In this document: positions 16,957 to 26,686 of the stretch, piece after piece | Position numbering within the stretch: the first letter of the stretch is position 1 | Layout: each line of letters begins with the position of its first letter | Assembly (NCBI GenBank): GCA_028287305.1 | Contig: JAQBPX010000014.1 | Span: 310,001-374,000, forward strand | Source: Gemmatimonadota bacterium | Lineage (GTDB): Bacteria > Gemmatimonadota > Gemmatimonadetes > Gemmatimonadales > Gemmatimonadaceae | DNA: 64,000 nt | Direction: 5' to 3' | Notes under the pieces: generated by a model | Database searches by the model: none | The model's input: the letters and a program-made list of their open reading frames with translations, nothing else | What the model was told of the DNA's origin: nothing | Program-made: the position numbers and the translations under genes

Positions 16957-18399
16957 TCACCCCGGCTTCCTGGCCGCAAACCCCTCGCGGGTCATGGTGC
17001 CCCACGAATGCTCCTTCCGGAAGAACTTCCAGAAGGCCTGGAGCCGGAACCACACTGTCATTTGCCGGTACCCGAACGATTCCGCGATCGCAAAAATGGA
17101 CATCCACATCAGGTCCTTGAGGCTCGGATAGCGCCGGAAGCTGAGCTCCTCCAAAATGATCGCCCAGAAGGAGAGCAGCGAGCCATACATGATCGCCACG
17201 AGCAGGAACAGCCAGGCGAATTGCAGGTCGATCACGCCGAACGCCAGGCCGAGCACCAGCATGATGTATCCGGTGAGCTCCACCACCGGCGCCAGCATCT
17301 CGCCGAAGAAGAAGAACGGATACGCGAGCATCCCCATGCTGCCGTAGCGCGGGTTGAACATCAGGTCGCGATTCGCCCAGAGGATCTCGATCAGCCCGCG
17401 GTGCCAGCGCTCGCGCTGCCGGCCGAGCACCTTGTGGCTGGTGGGCACCTCGGTCCAGGCGACCGGGTCGGGAATGAAGGGGATCTCATCCTTGAGCCCG
17501 CGCTCGCGCAGGTAGCGGCGGAGCCGTACCACCAGGTCCATGTCCTCGCCCACGGTCGCCGTACGATAGCCACCGATCGCCAGCACGTGGTCGCGACGGA
17601 ACATCCCGAAGGCGCCGGAGATGATCATGTTGCCGCCCAGCCGGTTCCACCCGAGGCGCCCGAACAGGAAGGCGCGCAGGTACTCGACCGTCTGGATTCC
17701 CGGCAGCCAGCGCGTGTCCACCCCCGCTTCCACCACGCGCCCATACTCGATGCGGCAGTTGTTCGCCACGCGAATGGTGCCCCCCACCGCCGCCACCGAC
17801 TTGCCGAGCAGGAAGGGCCGGGCCAGCCGCAGCAGGGCGTCGGGCTCGATCAGCGTGTCGGCATCCACGGCGAGTACATATGGATAGCGAGCCGCATTCA
17901 TGGCGGCGTTGAGCGAGTCCGCCTTGCCGCCATTCTCCTTGTCGATCACGAACAGCTTCGAGAAGCGACGCGAGCGGTAGTACGCGCGCACCGGCTTCGA
18001 GGGCACGCTGATCATCACCGCCGGAGGCACCTGGTACAGGTCGTACTCGCGCACGAGCGTGTTCATGGTGTCGTCGGGCGACCCATCGTTCACGAGCACC
18101 ACTTCGTGCCGGGGATACTGCAGCGTGAGGAAGGAGAGCGTGCTCTCCACGATCGTCGCCTGCTCGTTGTATGCCGGCACGAGGATCGTGAGGGGCGGCA
18201 GGGCCTCCGAGCCCAGCACGTGGCGCAGGTGCTCATCGTCGGAGAGGTGCCAGTGGCCCCAGAGCTCCGGGATCGAGAGGATCAGGAGCAGCCCGTAGAA
18301 CGAGTTGAGCACCAGGAAGTACACGAGGATCACGTCGTCCGTGACGCCGATCATCGTGTGCACCACGCTCGTGGCCGACGCGTACAGCGGCAGCATCAT
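16957..18399 (-). CDS. family 2 processive glycosyltransferase (membrane)
   Basis: 480 residues resembling PgaC/hyaluronan-synthase-like enzymes that polymerise and export a polysaccharide. An N-terminal membrane helix (about 22-44) precedes the catalytic domain: LTILVPAYNEQ, LVNDGSPDDT, DAD (179-181), GED (283-285) and QRERW (327-331), the D,D,D,QxxRW set. Several C-terminal membrane helices follow (MLAYPFFFFGEMLAPVV and onward). The product polymer cannot be told from sequence. Its ATG overlaps the HEAT gene stop by 4 bp, placing it in an operon with a multi-receiver regulator. Confidence 0.9.
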   Translation of the reverse strand: MMLPLYASATSVVHTMIGVTDDVILVYFLVLNSFYGLLLILSIPELWGHWHLSDDEHLRHVLGSEALPPLTILVPAYNEQATIVESTLSFLTLQYPRHEVVLVNDGSPDDTMNTLVREYDLYQVPPAVMISVPSKPVRAYYRSRRFSKLFVIDKENGGKADSLNAAMNAARYPYVLAVDADTLIEPDALLRLARPFLLGKSVAAVGGTIRVANNCRIEYGRVVEAGVDTRWLPGIQTVEYLRAFLFGRLGWNRLGGNMIISGAFGMFRRDHVLAIGGYRTATVGEDMDLVVRLRRYLRERGLKDEIPFIPDPVAWTEVPTSHKVLGRQRERWHRGLIEILWANRDLMFNPRYGSMGMLAYPFFFFGEMLAPVVELTGYIMLVLGLAFGVIDLQFAWLFLLVAIMYGSLLSFWAIILEELSFRRYPSLKDLMWMSIFAIAESFGYRQMTVWFRLQAFWKFFRKEHSWGTMTREGFAARKPG

Positions 18400-19466
18400 G
18401 ACTCGGCGATCTCCACGATGCTCCCCGGCGAGAGCCCGCTGATCATCGTCGCCATCTCCGAGGCGTAGCGGTCGGTGGAGTCGCGCATCGTGCGCAACGC
18501 GCGCCGGCCCTTCTCGCCCAGCTGTGCCAGCGCGAGCGCCGCGCGAAAGCGGACCCACCATTGCGCGTCGAGCATCGCGTTGCGCAGCGGCTCGATGGAC
18601 ATCTCGTCGTTCAAGGTGCCGATGGAGCGCGCAGCCTGCGCGCGCACGCGCCAGTCGGGATCGGAGAGGAGGTCGATCAGCGTGCGGGCAGAGTCGGGGT
18701 GATAGTACTTCTTGAGCGCGCGCGCCACGTTGATGCGCACCGCGGCCGACTCGTGCGCCCGCAGGGTGCAGACGCGCTCGAGCAGCTCCGAGGTGCCGAT
18801 CGCTTCCGACAGCGCGACCCAGGTCTCCAGTGACTGGGGATCGCTGGTTGCCGTCATGCGCGCCAGCAGTGCCTCGGAGGTGAACGACCACGTCTCCTTC
18901 AGCATGCTGAACTGATAGAGTCGCACCACGAGCGGCTGGCGGGGCAGCGACTCGAGCACCAGCACCACCGAGTCGAGGTCCGCCACGCGCGGGATGCTCG
19001 CCGTCGCCACCCCCTTCACCGCGGGATGGTCATCGGCGAGGAGCCGGCGGAGCAGGTCGCGATGCCGGGGGCCGCCGACCGCCGCCAGCAGCCGCGCCGC
19101 GTCGAGGCGTCGCCACCAGTTGCGCGAATACGCCCGCTTCAGGACCTCGTCCACCCAGGGATAGTCGGCGATCGTACCCGCGAGGTCGGTGAGCTGGCTT
19201 CCGCCCACGCGAGAGGTGGCGAGCATGACCATCTGCTCCAGTGCCCGGTCCACGGGAAGGGACGCGAGCACTTCCGCCACCTCGGTGATGCTTCCCTCCC
19301 CTACCAGCCAGCTCTGCGCCGGCCCGGCCACCTCCGCCGAGATGCGAGCCGAGACATCAGCGCGCAGGCGAGAGCGCGTGCGGTTGACGAACAGCAGCAC
19401 CACGATCAACGCGAGGAAGACGGACTGCAGCACCGCGATGACGGCCAGCGCGTGAAGGAAGGTCAC
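18396..19466 (-). CDS. membrane-anchored HEAT-repeat protein
   Basis: 356 residues from a GTG at 19464-19466. An N-terminal membrane helix (FLHALAVIAVLQSVFLALIV) is followed by helical repeats. HEAT-type units are clear in the second half: SAAVRINVARALKKYYHPDS, DPDWRVRAQAARSIGTLND and DAQWWVRFRAALALAQLGE. HEAT arrays bind protein partners. It overlaps the regulator gene upstream and the glycosyltransferase gene downstream by 4 bp each, so it probably links the regulator to the glycosyltransferase at the inner membrane (inference). Confidence 0.85.
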   Translation of the reverse strand: MTFLHALAVIAVLQSVFLALIVVLLFVNRTRSRLRADVSARISAEVAGPAQSWLVGEGSITEVAEVLASLPVDRALEQMVMLATSRVGGSQLTDLAGTIADYPWVDEVLKRAYSRNWWRRLDAARLLAAVGGPRHRDLLRRLLADDHPAVKGVATASIPRVADLDSVVLVLESLPRQPLVVRLYQFSMLKETWSFTSEALLARMTATSDPQSLETWVALSEAIGTSELLERVCTLRAHESAAVRINVARALKKYYHPDSARTLIDLLSDPDWRVRAQAARSIGTLNDEMSIEPLRNAMLDAQWWVRFRAALALAQLGEKGRRALRTMRDSTDRYASEMATMISGLSPGSIVEIAES

Positions 19467-21424
19467 AGCCTTCCGCGAGCCTCCATCCACGTGGACATCT
19501 TCGCCATCAGCACGCGCAGGTTGATGGGCTTGGTGATGTAGTCCATGGCACCGGAGCGCAGGGCGCGCAGCTGGTCCGACTCCGAGGCGTGCACCGTGAG
19601 GAAGACCACATGGAAGTCGCCGGGCCGCTGCACGCGGAGCTGCTCGTGCAGCGAATAGCCGTCGAGGCCGGGCAGGTCCACGTCGAGCAGCACGAACGGC
19701 CGCTTGGTCCCGACCTTCACCTGCAGCAGGTGGTCGAGCGCCACGCGCCCATTGCCGAAGGCGCGATACGTGAAGCCGGTGGCACGCAGCGCGTACTGCA
19801 GCATGTCGGAGAGCGCGGGATCGTCTTCCACCACGATCACGTCGGGCGCGAGCATCGCCTCGTCCCGCTGCCAGCGGTGCACGTGCTCCCCATCCGCGCG
19901 GAGCGCGACGTCCAGCGCTTCCTCGGCCGCGCGCCGCAGCGCGGCAAAGTCCTCCTCGGGCAGCGACTCGCCGTCCACGATCCCTGCCTTCCACGCCGTC
20001 TCGGGCGTGGTGCCCAGCGCCAGCGAGTTGAGGAGCTCCGACGCGCGCTCGGCCTGGCGGTCGAACACGGCGATCATGCCCGTGCCCTCGAAGTACCCGA
20101 TCATCGGCGCCGACGCGCGCAGTGCAGTGGCGATGCGATGGCTCTCGCGCAGCCACGCCGCGGCGGCGTCGCCCGCGGCCTCGCCACCCACCGGGCGGAT
20201 GACGGCGATCGTGTATCGCCCGTCGCGATCGCGAATCGCGCGCAGCGCGTCCTCGGCGTCGTTCTGCGAGCGCGTGAGCATCGGCAGCCCGGTCACCGGG
20301 TGCAGGCCGTCGGCCAGGCGCGCCAGGCGATGTCGCTCGAGGCGCGCCTGCACGCGCGCCTTCAGCTCGAGCGCGACGATCGGCTTCGGCACGAATTCGT
20401 CGGCGCCGGCCTCGTGGGCCGCCGCGCGGCTGGCCGAGTCGATCTCGCTGGACAGCATGACGATCGGCAGGTCGCGCAACGCGTCGTCCTCGCGCAGCGT
20501 GCGCGCGATGTCGATGCCGGAGAAGCCGGGCATCGAGATGTCGAGCAGCAGCAGCGTGGGGAGCACGCGGTCGATCTCCTCGCGCAGCCTCGTGGGGTCC
20601 TCGAGCGTCACGACGCGCACGTCGGGCCCCTCGAGGATGAAGCGCACCATCGCGAGGATGGAGGGGTCGTCGTCGAGCGCGAGGATCGTGGCGCCCGTCC
20701 AGCTGCTGCGGAGCACCAGGCGCTCGGCAACCTCGAACACCGGCGCCACCCCGCTGGTGACGTCCACCGAGACCATGCCGCCCACGGGAGCGGGCACCAG
20801 CGGCGTGCGCTGCGCGCGCTCACGCTCCTCCAGGATGATCAGCGGCACGCCGATGGACCAGCAGATCTCGGCGACCCTGGGGTACTGTGACACGGGCACC
20901 GCGATCACGTGCGGCTCGATCTCGCGGAGCACGCTCAGCGAGGCCTGCGCGAGCGACAGCGAGGCGATGCGGTAGCCGCGCAACCCGGCTTCCGCGCGAA
21001 TGGGCTCGCTGAGGTGGTCGGGCACGTCCACCAGCACCAGCGTGCGATGGTCGGTGATCTCCCCGGAGGGCGTGTCCTCCACGCGGAACGCGAGCTCCAG
21101 CGCGTTGGCGAAGTGCTGGATGATGCGTGATCGCTCTCCGGGCTCCAGCGTCGGCTCGCGCGTCCAGCGGACGGCGCGCTCCTCGAGCCGGGCCGCGAGC
21201 TCGGAGGCGGCGTGAAATCCGTAGCTGCCGGCGGTGCCGCGCACGCGGTGCAGCTCGCGCCGCAGCGTCTCCACGACCTCGGGCGACGAGGGGGTAGTGG
21301 CCAGCTGAGCCGAGAGCTGCCGGAACGCCGTGAGCGTGTTGCCGATGGTGGACTTGAAGCGCTCGCGCAGCTGCGCCATCGCTGCTTCGCGCTTGCGATC
21401 GGCATCGCCCGGGCCAGCGCTCAC
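19463..21424 (-). CDS. Hpt-receiver-degenerate GGDEF-receiver regulator
   Basis: 653 residues, no membrane segment. Order of domains: Hpt domain (about 15-115) with phospho-His H59 in HRVRGTAGSYGF; a receiver-like region (about 126-200) with no acceptor Asp; receiver 2 (245-365) with D295 in LLLLDISMPG; a GGDEF-like region (about 372-515) beginning HPVTGLPMLTRSQ, where the GGDEF motif is replaced by YFEGTGMIAVF, so it should not make c-di-GMP; receiver 3 (527-650) with D581 in LLDVDLPGLDG. GTG start at 21422-21424. It heads an operon with HEAT and glycosyltransferase genes and probably controls polysaccharide output. Confidence 0.88.
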   Translation of the reverse strand: MSAGPGDADRKREAAMAQLRERFKSTIGNTLTAFRQLSAQLATTPSSPEVVETLRRELHRVRGTAGSYGFHAASELAARLEERAVRWTREPTLEPGERSRIIQHFANALELAFRVEDTPSGEITDHRTLVLVDVPDHLSEPIRAEAGLRGYRIASLSLAQASLSVLREIEPHVIAVPVSQYPRVAEICWSIGVPLIILEERERAQRTPLVPAPVGGMVSVDVTSGVAPVFEVAERLVLRSSWTGATILALDDDPSILAMVRFILEGPDVRVVTLEDPTRLREEIDRVLPTLLLLDISMPGFSGIDIARTLREDDALRDLPIVMLSSEIDSASRAAAHEAGADEFVPKPIVALELKARVQARLERHRLARLADGLHPVTGLPMLTRSQNDAEDALRAIRDRDGRYTIAVIRPVGGEAAGDAAAAWLRESHRIATALRASAPMIGYFEGTGMIAVFDRQAERASELLNSLALGTTPETAWKAGIVDGESLPEEDFAALRRAAEEALDVALRADGEHVHRWQRDEAMLAPDVIVVEDDPALSDMLQYALRATGFTYRAFGNGRVALDHLLQVKVGTKRPFVLLDVDLPGLDGYSLHEQLRVQRPGDFHVVFLTVHASESDQLRALRSGAMDYITKPINLRVLMAKMSTWMEARGRL

Positions 21425-21499
21425 GACCTTGCTCCGCCTGCAATGATGGCTAGCTTCGACGCACGATCTCGCGGCGGCCCCCCACCCTCACGATCCCTG

Positions 21500-21868
21500 A
21501 TGATCCGCCTGCTCTGCGCCGATGATGAAGAGGACATGCGCGTGCTGCTCGGCTTCGCGCTGGAGCTTGGTCCGGGGTTCGAGGTGGAGCTCGTGGCATC
21601 CGGCGCCGAGGCGCTGGCCCGGGCGCGGGCCGTGACCTTCGACGCCATCGTGCTGGACGGGCTGATGCCGGACATGGATGGGGATGAGGTCTGTCGCCGA
21701 CTCAAGGCCGATCCGGCAACGGCAGGCGTTCCGGTCATCTTCCTCACCGCGATGGACAGCGATGCGGAGCGCGCGCGATTGATGGACGCGGGCGCGCTCG
21801 GGATCATTGCGAAGCCCTTCGACCCGATCACCCTGGCCGACGAGATCAGCGCACTGCTCGCGCCCTAG
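21500..21868 (+). CDS. single-domain response regulator
   Basis: A 122-residue receiver domain with no output domain. Acidic pair DDEED at the N-terminus, phosphoacceptor D53 in IVLDGLMPDMDG, and the lysine in IIAKPFDPITL. I chose the ATG at 21500, which gives MIRLLCADDEED; in-frame ATGs at 21443 and 21446 would add about 18 residues without a visible ribosome site. It is divergent from the Hpt-receiver regulator, 75 bp away, and may be a phosphate partner of its Hpt domain (inference). A bidirectional terminator follows. Confidence 0.88.
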   Translation: MIRLLCADDEEDMRVLLGFALELGPGFEVELVASGAEALARARAVTFDAIVLDGLMPDMDGDEVCRRLKADPATAGVPVIFLTAMDSDAERARLMDAGALGIIAKPFDPITLADEISALLAP

Positions 21869-21898
21869 GGCAAAGATGCACGCTTGATGATACAAAGT

Positions 21899-21932
21899 GA
21901 ACGGGCGCACCGGAGAACCGGTGCGCCCGTTC
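21899..21932. terminator. bidirectional terminator between receiver and susD genes
   Basis: A perfect 15-bp stem (gaacgggcgcaccgg at 21899-21913 with its complement at 21918-21932) around a 4-nt loop. It lies between convergent genes ending at 21868 and 21956. T-tracts on either side are weak. Confidence 0.75.
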
Positions 21933-21955
21933 CTTCGTACCTGCCTGAGGGCAGG

Positions 21956-23554
21956 CTAGTTGTGGCTCCGCGTGCGGCTATGCGAAGCGTACATCCTGTC
22001 CCAGATCGTGACCACGGTCTCGACGCTTCCGTCGGTTACGCGGTTCATGCCCGAGGGGTTGGCGTCACCACCGAAGGTGTAGACCTCCTTCTGCAGCACG
22101 CCGAGCTCCTTGGAGGGCACCGGCATCTGGCGCGGCGTCTGCGCCTGGAGGCCGTCGATGCGACGACGGTTGTAATAGGGCTGCGGGCCGAGGCCCATCA
22201 GCTCGATTTCCTGCTCGTACTGGAGCTTGGTGAGCAGGCCGGCGGCGCCGTCGGCAGCCGTGGCGGCCGGAAGGCCACCGCGGGTGACGCGCGTGTTGTT
22301 GATCAGGCTCGCTGCCGTGGCCAGGCTGCCATTCGTGCGGATGAGCGCCTCTGCCCAGAGGAGGTCGTTCTCGGCCTTGCTGATGACGGGATCGATGCCG
22401 TAGCCACCGCCCGTACCATTGGGATCGTTGAACGAAGCCTCTTCGTAGCGGATGTGCGCAATCTCGCTCTGGTGGTACTGGCCGCGGGCCGGACGGAAGA
22501 TCTGGTCCGAGTTCCAGCGGAAGTCCGTGCCGTTGTCACCGTTGCCGAGGCGCTTGTCCGCCGAGTTCGGCTTCGGGTTGCCGGTGGGATCGGGCCACGG
22601 GTGCTTCTGCGTGACGGGATCCATCAGGTTGGCGACACGGGTGTCGACGCGCATCGTGGTCAGGTCGTTCGACCACAGCTTCAGCTCGTCGCAGTAGTTG
22701 ATGCAGCCGTCGCCGGTGAACTGGAACGCCTTGCCACCATTGCTGATGCCGTTGGCCGCCAGCGTCGCAACCTTGGCCCAGTCCGCCGCCGTGTTCTCCG
22801 TGGAGTTGCGCGGATAGTAGGCGATGGTGCGGGCGGCGAAGGTGTTCGCGAGCTTCTGGATCTCGACATTCGAGTACGAGGTGCCGTTGGTCCACGACGC
22901 AGGCGTCGAGAAGGCATTGGCGCCCGCCAGGGTGGCGGCCTCGGCGAGCTTCGCGAGGGCGGCGTCACGCACCTTTTCGCGCGCCGAGAACTGCAGCGAC
23001 GCCAGGTCCGTGGTCTCGTCGACGATGAAGCCCTGGTCGTAGTTCATGGCGATGGAGCTGAGCATCATGCCCTGCGCCAGGACGCCGATCGTCTCGACCA
23101 TCTTCGTGTTCGCCGCGTCGCCGATCACGAGCTTGCCGGCGCGAATGGCCCGGAGCACGTCATTGGCGGACGAGAGGCCCGCGTAGTAGCCGTACCAGTA
23201 CGTCTCGATCGACGTGCGGGCGGCATCCGCCGGGTCATTGCCCCATGCGGTCCGCTTCGCGCCGGAGGGATCCCCGATCCCGCCCGACGAATAGAGGCGC
23301 ATGTTGAAGTTGTTCCACGAGGCCGAGTAGCTGTCGGCCATGGTCACCAGCACGCCGGTGGCATTCATCGCGTTGGTGGTGTTGAACCACGTGCGAAGGG
23401 TGCCGCCCGCCACCGCCTGCACGCCGTTGGGATCGGCGAGCGCGCGGGTGGCGTCCGGTGCGTTGGGGTTGGAGACGTTGAGCGAGTCGCACGCGGCGCT
23501 GGCCAGCAGTACCGCCAGGCCCGCCGCAGCTCTCATCTTGTAGGTAAGAGTCAT
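21956..23554 (-). CDS. SusD/RagB-type outer-membrane nutrient-binding lipoprotein
   Basis: 532 residues. The signal peptide ends at the lipobox ASAAC, C22. The family outline is visible: SLNVSNPNAPDATRAL after the lipid anchor, a helical TPR-like N-terminal half (SIETYWYGYYAGLSSANDVLRAI) and a C-terminal EYEQEIELMGLG-like segment (residues reading QYEQEIELMGLGPQPYYNRRR). SusD proteins cap the matching SusC transporter and bind oligosaccharides or peptides. Encoded 3 bp after the SusC gene, as expected for the pair. The nutrient is unknown; no polysaccharide-degrading gene is directly next to it. Confidence 0.9.
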   Translation of the reverse strand: MTLTYKMRAAAGLAVLLASAACDSLNVSNPNAPDATRALADPNGVQAVAGGTLRTWFNTTNAMNATGVLVTMADSYSASWNNFNMRLYSSGGIGDPSGAKRTAWGNDPADAARTSIETYWYGYYAGLSSANDVLRAIRAGKLVIGDAANTKMVETIGVLAQGMMLSSIAMNYDQGFIVDETTDLASLQFSAREKVRDAALAKLAEAATLAGANAFSTPASWTNGTSYSNVEIQKLANTFAARTIAYYPRNSTENTAADWAKVATLAANGISNGGKAFQFTGDGCINYCDELKLWSNDLTTMRVDTRVANLMDPVTQKHPWPDPTGNPKPNSADKRLGNGDNGTDFRWNSDQIFRPARGQYHQSEIAHIRYEEASFNDPNGTGGGYGIDPVISKAENDLLWAEALIRTNGSLATAASLINNTRVTRGGLPAATAADGAAGLLTKLQYEQEIELMGLGPQPYYNRRRIDGLQAQTPRQMPVPSKELGVLQKEVYTFGGDANPSGMNRVTDGSVETVVTIWDRMYASHSRTRSHN

Positions 23555-23557
23555 GAT

Positions 23558-26500
23558 TTAGAACCCGAGCTCGATGACGGCGGTGAAGGTGCGGAAGTTC
23601 GGATAGCTGAAGCCGTCGAAGCGGAACGAATAGGGATCGCCCGAGAGGCCGGCCACTTCCGGATCGAGGCCTGAGTACTTGGTCCAGGTGAGGATGTTGC
23701 GGCCCACCACGCCGATCCGTGCGCTCGAGACGCCGCCGAACTTGAGGCGGTTCACGATGCTCATCGGCACGGTGTAGTTCACCGACAGTTCCTTGAGCTT
23801 CACGTACGAGCCATCCTCGACGAAGAAGCTGTTCGGGTTGATGCTGTTGTAGAAGACGTTGTAGTACTGCTGCGACTTCTTCGCTGCTTCGGGCTTGCCG
23901 CGCTGGTCGTAGATGCGGTCGCGGTTCTCGAAGAACGGCCACTGGCGCGTGCCGTTGTAGATGTTCCCGCCCTTCGCCCAGTCGAACACGGTGTTCAGGG
24001 CGAGGCCGTGGAACTGCATGTTGTTGTTCAGCGACAGGTTGAAGTCGGGGTTCACGTCACCGATCTGCACGTTCGTCTTGCCGTTGGCATCGACGTACTT
24101 GAGCGCGGCTTCCGTGGTCGTGTGGTACGTGCTCTTGCGGACCACGAACCCTTCCTCGTTCACGATCACCGAGTCACGGCTCCAGGCCTGTCCGGCGCCG
24201 GACGCGGCCTTCTTGGCCGGATCGTCGTAGAGCTGGTCGATGCTGCGGATGAACTTCTCGCCGTAGATCACGCCGTAGGGCTGGCCCGCGGCGATGCGGA
24301 AGATCTGCGTCACTTCGTCGTTGCCGGCGTACGACGGGCCGGTGAGGAACGGGGCGACGTTGAGCTTCGTGATCTGCTGGCGCGTCCGGTCACCCGTGAT
24401 GTTCGCGCGCCACGAGAACGTGGGGCTCGTCGCGATGAGCGCGCCGAGCGCGATTTCATGCGTCTTGCCGGCGAGCGTGCCCGCGTTCTTCCACTGGTTC
24501 TGGTAGCCCGTGGCGGCCGACAGCGGGACCAGCATGATCTGGTCCTTCGTCGTCTTGTTCGAGAAGGTGTACTCGAGCGAGTAGCGCTTGAGGAAGTCCA
24601 GGTTGAAGCCCATTTCCGTCTCGGTCGAGAGCGCGGGCTTCAGGTCCTTGTTGCCCAGCGTGACCTTGACGGGCGAGCCGCCGGCAACGCTGAACGACTC
24701 GTACTGGGCATCGAACACCGGGCGGAGGCCCGCCGTGCCCTGCGAGATGCGGAGGCGGAACTCGTCCACGCCCGGCATCGTGAAGTCCTGCGACACGCGA
24801 TACGCGGCCGAGGCACGGTAGTAGTTCGCCGAGCGGTTGTCCTTGCCGAAGAGCGAGGACTCGTCGCGACGCACCAGCCCGTCCACGATGAACTTGTCCT
24901 TGATGTCGAAGGTCGAGATCAGGAAGGTGTTGCGGTTGCGGATCGTGATGGTCTGCGAGCCCGCCGTGAGCTGGCTCTGCTCACCCGCCGAGAACTCGGG
25001 GGTGCCCGGGACCGTGAGGCTGCCCGTGGTGGTCACGACCTGCGCGTTGTACTGGCTCTCGAAGATGTATGCGGCCTTGGTCGTGTTGACGAACCAGTCC
25101 TTGTAGCCGCGGATCGAGGTCAGCGTGGCGCCGGTGTTGATGGTGCGGCCGTTGACGTTCTGCTCCGACAGGTTGCCGGTGCCGGCCACGCCATTCGCGT
25201 CCAGGAAGCCGCGGGGCGTGAGGTTCTTGAGCCCCTCGTTCTCCTGGTCGTAGTTGTAGTTGCCTTCCGCCGTCAGCCAGTCCATCACGCGATACCGGAG
25301 CTTGCCGGTGCCGGTGAAGCGCGTGCGGTCAGCGGAGTTCTGCTGGTTGTGCAGCGCGTAGAGCGGGTTCGCGGCGTTCGAGATGCGATCCGGGATCTTG
25401 GCCGCGTACGGCGACCCATCCGGGTTCTTGGCCAGGAGGTCCACGTCGGGCTCCACGAACGTCACCGCAAAGAACGGCGAGCCCGGGCCCTGCACGGTGT
25501 TCTGGTTGTTCGACTTGCCGAAGAAGGTGCCCACGGAGAGGTCGAGCTTGTCGTTCACGCCGCGATCGATGTTGAGGCGGACGTTCTCGCGCGTGTAGCC
25601 CTTCAGCTCCTTGATGATGCCCTCGTTCCGGTTGTGCTGGAACGACGCATTGTAGTTCGTCGCGCCGACCTTCTGCCCGATGGAGAGGTAGCTGGTCAGG
25701 AACTGGCCCGACTGCAGCACTTCCTTCAGGTGGTCGTGCGGATGGAGATAGGCATTGTCCGCGATGCCGTCCGGCTCCGAGATGCGCGGGCAGGTGGCCG
25801 GGTTGGCCGCCCCGCAGTTCGTGCGCACGTAGTTGCCGGCCGCGTCCACCTTGAACGCATGGGCGCCGGACTGCTTGATGTCCTTCGGCTGGAAGCTCCG
25901 CCCGCCTTCCGTGCGGAAGGTGACGATCTGCTGGCCTTCCGCCTGGTTGGCGCCACGCTTCGTGAAGATCTGGACCACGCCGTTGGCGGCATCCGATCCA
26001 TACAGCGACGACGCCGCGGCGCCCTTGATGACCTCGATGCGCTCGATGTCCTCGGAGTTCACGTCCGCGAGCGTCGCCCGCGTGATCGTGCCGTCGATGA
26101 TGATGAGGGGATCCTGCGTCCCGGTCAGGCTGGTGCCCGAGCGGAGGCGGATCGAGGGAGCGGAGCCCGGGTCGCCGCCCGACTGCAGCACGCGTGCGCC
26201 GGCGACCTTGCCGGTGAGCCCGCCGAGCGCATTCGTCGCAGGGACGTCCTTCAGCTGGTCCGCCGACACCGTGCCGACCGCGAAGGCGAGCTTCTTCTTC
26301 TCCATGACGTCGGCCGTGCCCGTGACCACGACTTCACTGAGCTTCACCGGATCCGGCGCCAGCTTGAAGTCCTGCGTCTGCGCACCGCCACTGAGGACGA
26401 TCTGCCGCGAGGAGGGAGTGTGACCGAGGAAGCGGACCCGCAGCGTAAGCGTCTGCCCGTTGGCGCGACCTGCCGCCACGGTCAGGATGTACGTGCCGTC

Positions 26501-26686
26501 CACTCTCGTGTTTGCCCCGGCATTGAGCTCGGAGATGTATACGTTGGCGCCGCCGAGCGGGCGATCTGCTTCACCGGTGACCTTGCCGGTGATGACCGCT
26601 GCCTGGCCTTGCGCGCCGGCCTGCGCCGCGGCGATGGCAATTGCCACCACGCCGGCGAGCCGAGTGCTCCACCCAGAACCCTTCAT
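23558..26686 (-). CDS. SusC/RagA-type TonB-dependent outer-membrane transporter
   Basis: 1042 residues. Signal peptide up to about AGAQ; then a CarbopepD-regulatory-like domain (ITGKVTGEADRPLGGANVYI), a plug domain (SADQLKDVPATNALGGLTGKVAGARV, then IRLRSGTSLTGTQDPLIIIDG and IERIEVIKGAAASSLYGSDAANGV) and a long beta-barrel ending AVIELGF. The start ATG at 26684-26686 follows AGGGGG-like ribosome site 6 bp upstream; the open frame further upstream has no signal. Pairs with SusD for active import driven by TonB/ExbBD, which are not in this window. Confidence 0.94.
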   Translation of the reverse strand: MKGSGWSTRLAGVVAIAIAAAQAGAQGQAAVITGKVTGEADRPLGGANVYISELNAGANTRVDGTYILTVAAGRANGQTLTLRVRFLGHTPSSRQIVLSGGAQTQDFKLAPDPVKLSEVVVTGTADVMEKKKLAFAVGTVSADQLKDVPATNALGGLTGKVAGARVLQSGGDPGSAPSIRLRSGTSLTGTQDPLIIIDGTITRATLADVNSEDIERIEVIKGAAASSLYGSDAANGVVQIFTKRGANQAEGQQIVTFRTEGGRSFQPKDIKQSGAHAFKVDAAGNYVRTNCGAANPATCPRISEPDGIADNAYLHPHDHLKEVLQSGQFLTSYLSIGQKVGATNYNASFQHNRNEGIIKELKGYTRENVRLNIDRGVNDKLDLSVGTFFGKSNNQNTVQGPGSPFFAVTFVEPDVDLLAKNPDGSPYAAKIPDRISNAANPLYALHNQQNSADRTRFTGTGKLRYRVMDWLTAEGNYNYDQENEGLKNLTPRGFLDANGVAGTGNLSEQNVNGRTINTGATLTSIRGYKDWFVNTTKAAYIFESQYNAQVVTTTGSLTVPGTPEFSAGEQSQLTAGSQTITIRNRNTFLISTFDIKDKFIVDGLVRRDESSLFGKDNRSANYYRASAAYRVSQDFTMPGVDEFRLRISQGTAGLRPVFDAQYESFSVAGGSPVKVTLGNKDLKPALSTETEMGFNLDFLKRYSLEYTFSNKTTKDQIMLVPLSAATGYQNQWKNAGTLAGKTHEIALGALIATSPTFSWRANITGDRTRQQITKLNVAPFLTGPSYAGNDEVTQIFRIAAGQPYGVIYGEKFIRSIDQLYDDPAKKAASGAGQAWSRDSVIVNEEGFVVRKSTYHTTTEAALKYVDANGKTNVQIGDVNPDFNLSLNNNMQFHGLALNTVFDWAKGGNIYNGTRQWPFFENRDRIYDQRGKPEAAKKSQQYYNVFYNSINPNSFFVEDGSYVKLKELSVNYTVPMSIVNRLKFGGVSSARIGVVGRNILTWTKYSGLDPEVAGLSGDPYSFRFDGFSYPNFRTFTAVIELGF

